Of a stretch of DNA of 7,180 nt, positions 7,178 to 7,180 are shown piece by piece; the first letter of the stretch is position 1; each line of letters starts with the position of its first letter. The position numbers and the translations under genes were made by a program. The notes beneath the pieces are model-generated. The model ran no database searches. It worked only from the letters and a program-made list of their open reading frames with translations, and was not told the DNA's origin. The stretch comes from CAYTLQ01 sp964438715 (GTDB lineage: Bacteria > Bacteroidota > Ignavibacteria > Ignavibacteriales > Ignavibacteriaceae), in NCBI GenBank assembly GCA_964438715.1, contig CAYTLQ010000227.1:1-7180 (forward strand), given 5' to 3'.

Positions 7178-7180
7178 ACT

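Noticed and set aside
1..7180. CRISPR arrays, tRNA or rRNA genes, transposases, phage or defence genes
   Set aside because: Almost the whole window is accounted for by six polysaccharide-locus genes, and the 83-base gap has no repeat array or cloverleaf-like structure.

Overview
The window is a stretch of a surface-polysaccharide (exopolysaccharide, capsule or O-antigen) biosynthesis locus, with every gene on the minus strand. Transcription therefore runs from the right edge towards the left. In that order it holds a UDP-glucuronate decarboxylase (UDP-xylose synthase), a 14-helix MurJ/MviN-type lipid-linked sugar flippase, a family 9 (heptosyltransferase-like) glycosyltransferase, an O-antigen ligase/polymerase-family membrane protein, a family 4 glycosyltransferase, and a second family 4 glycosyltransferase of the WbuB-like type that runs off the left edge.

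The first five genes overlap one another by 4, 4, 14 and 4 bases, so they almost certainly form one transcript with coupled translation. The only real gap is 83 bases (1001-1083), just before the last gene. It carries a perfect 9-bp inverted repeat over the preceding stop codon, followed by a run of eight T.

The genes suggest a division of labour. The decarboxylase makes UDP-xylose from UDP-glucuronate. The three glycosyltransferases build an oligosaccharide on a lipid carrier at the inner face of the membrane. The MurJ-like protein flips it, and the Wzy_C-family protein polymerises it or transfers it to an acceptor outside. No initiating sugar-phosphate transferase, chain-length regulator or outer-membrane exporter is in the window; these would be expected in the flanks.

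The DNA is AT-rich and most visible start codons have no Shine-Dalgarno sequence. Together with the gene content this fits a Gram-negative bacterium of the Bacteroidota/Ignavibacteriota/Chlorobiota kind, but that placement is inference and not firm. I found no RNA gene, CRISPR array, insertion sequence or phage gene, and no clearly new biological system. The points worth a second look are the altered cavity residues of the MurJ-like flippase, its TTG start beside an A7 tract, and the hairpin before the last gene.
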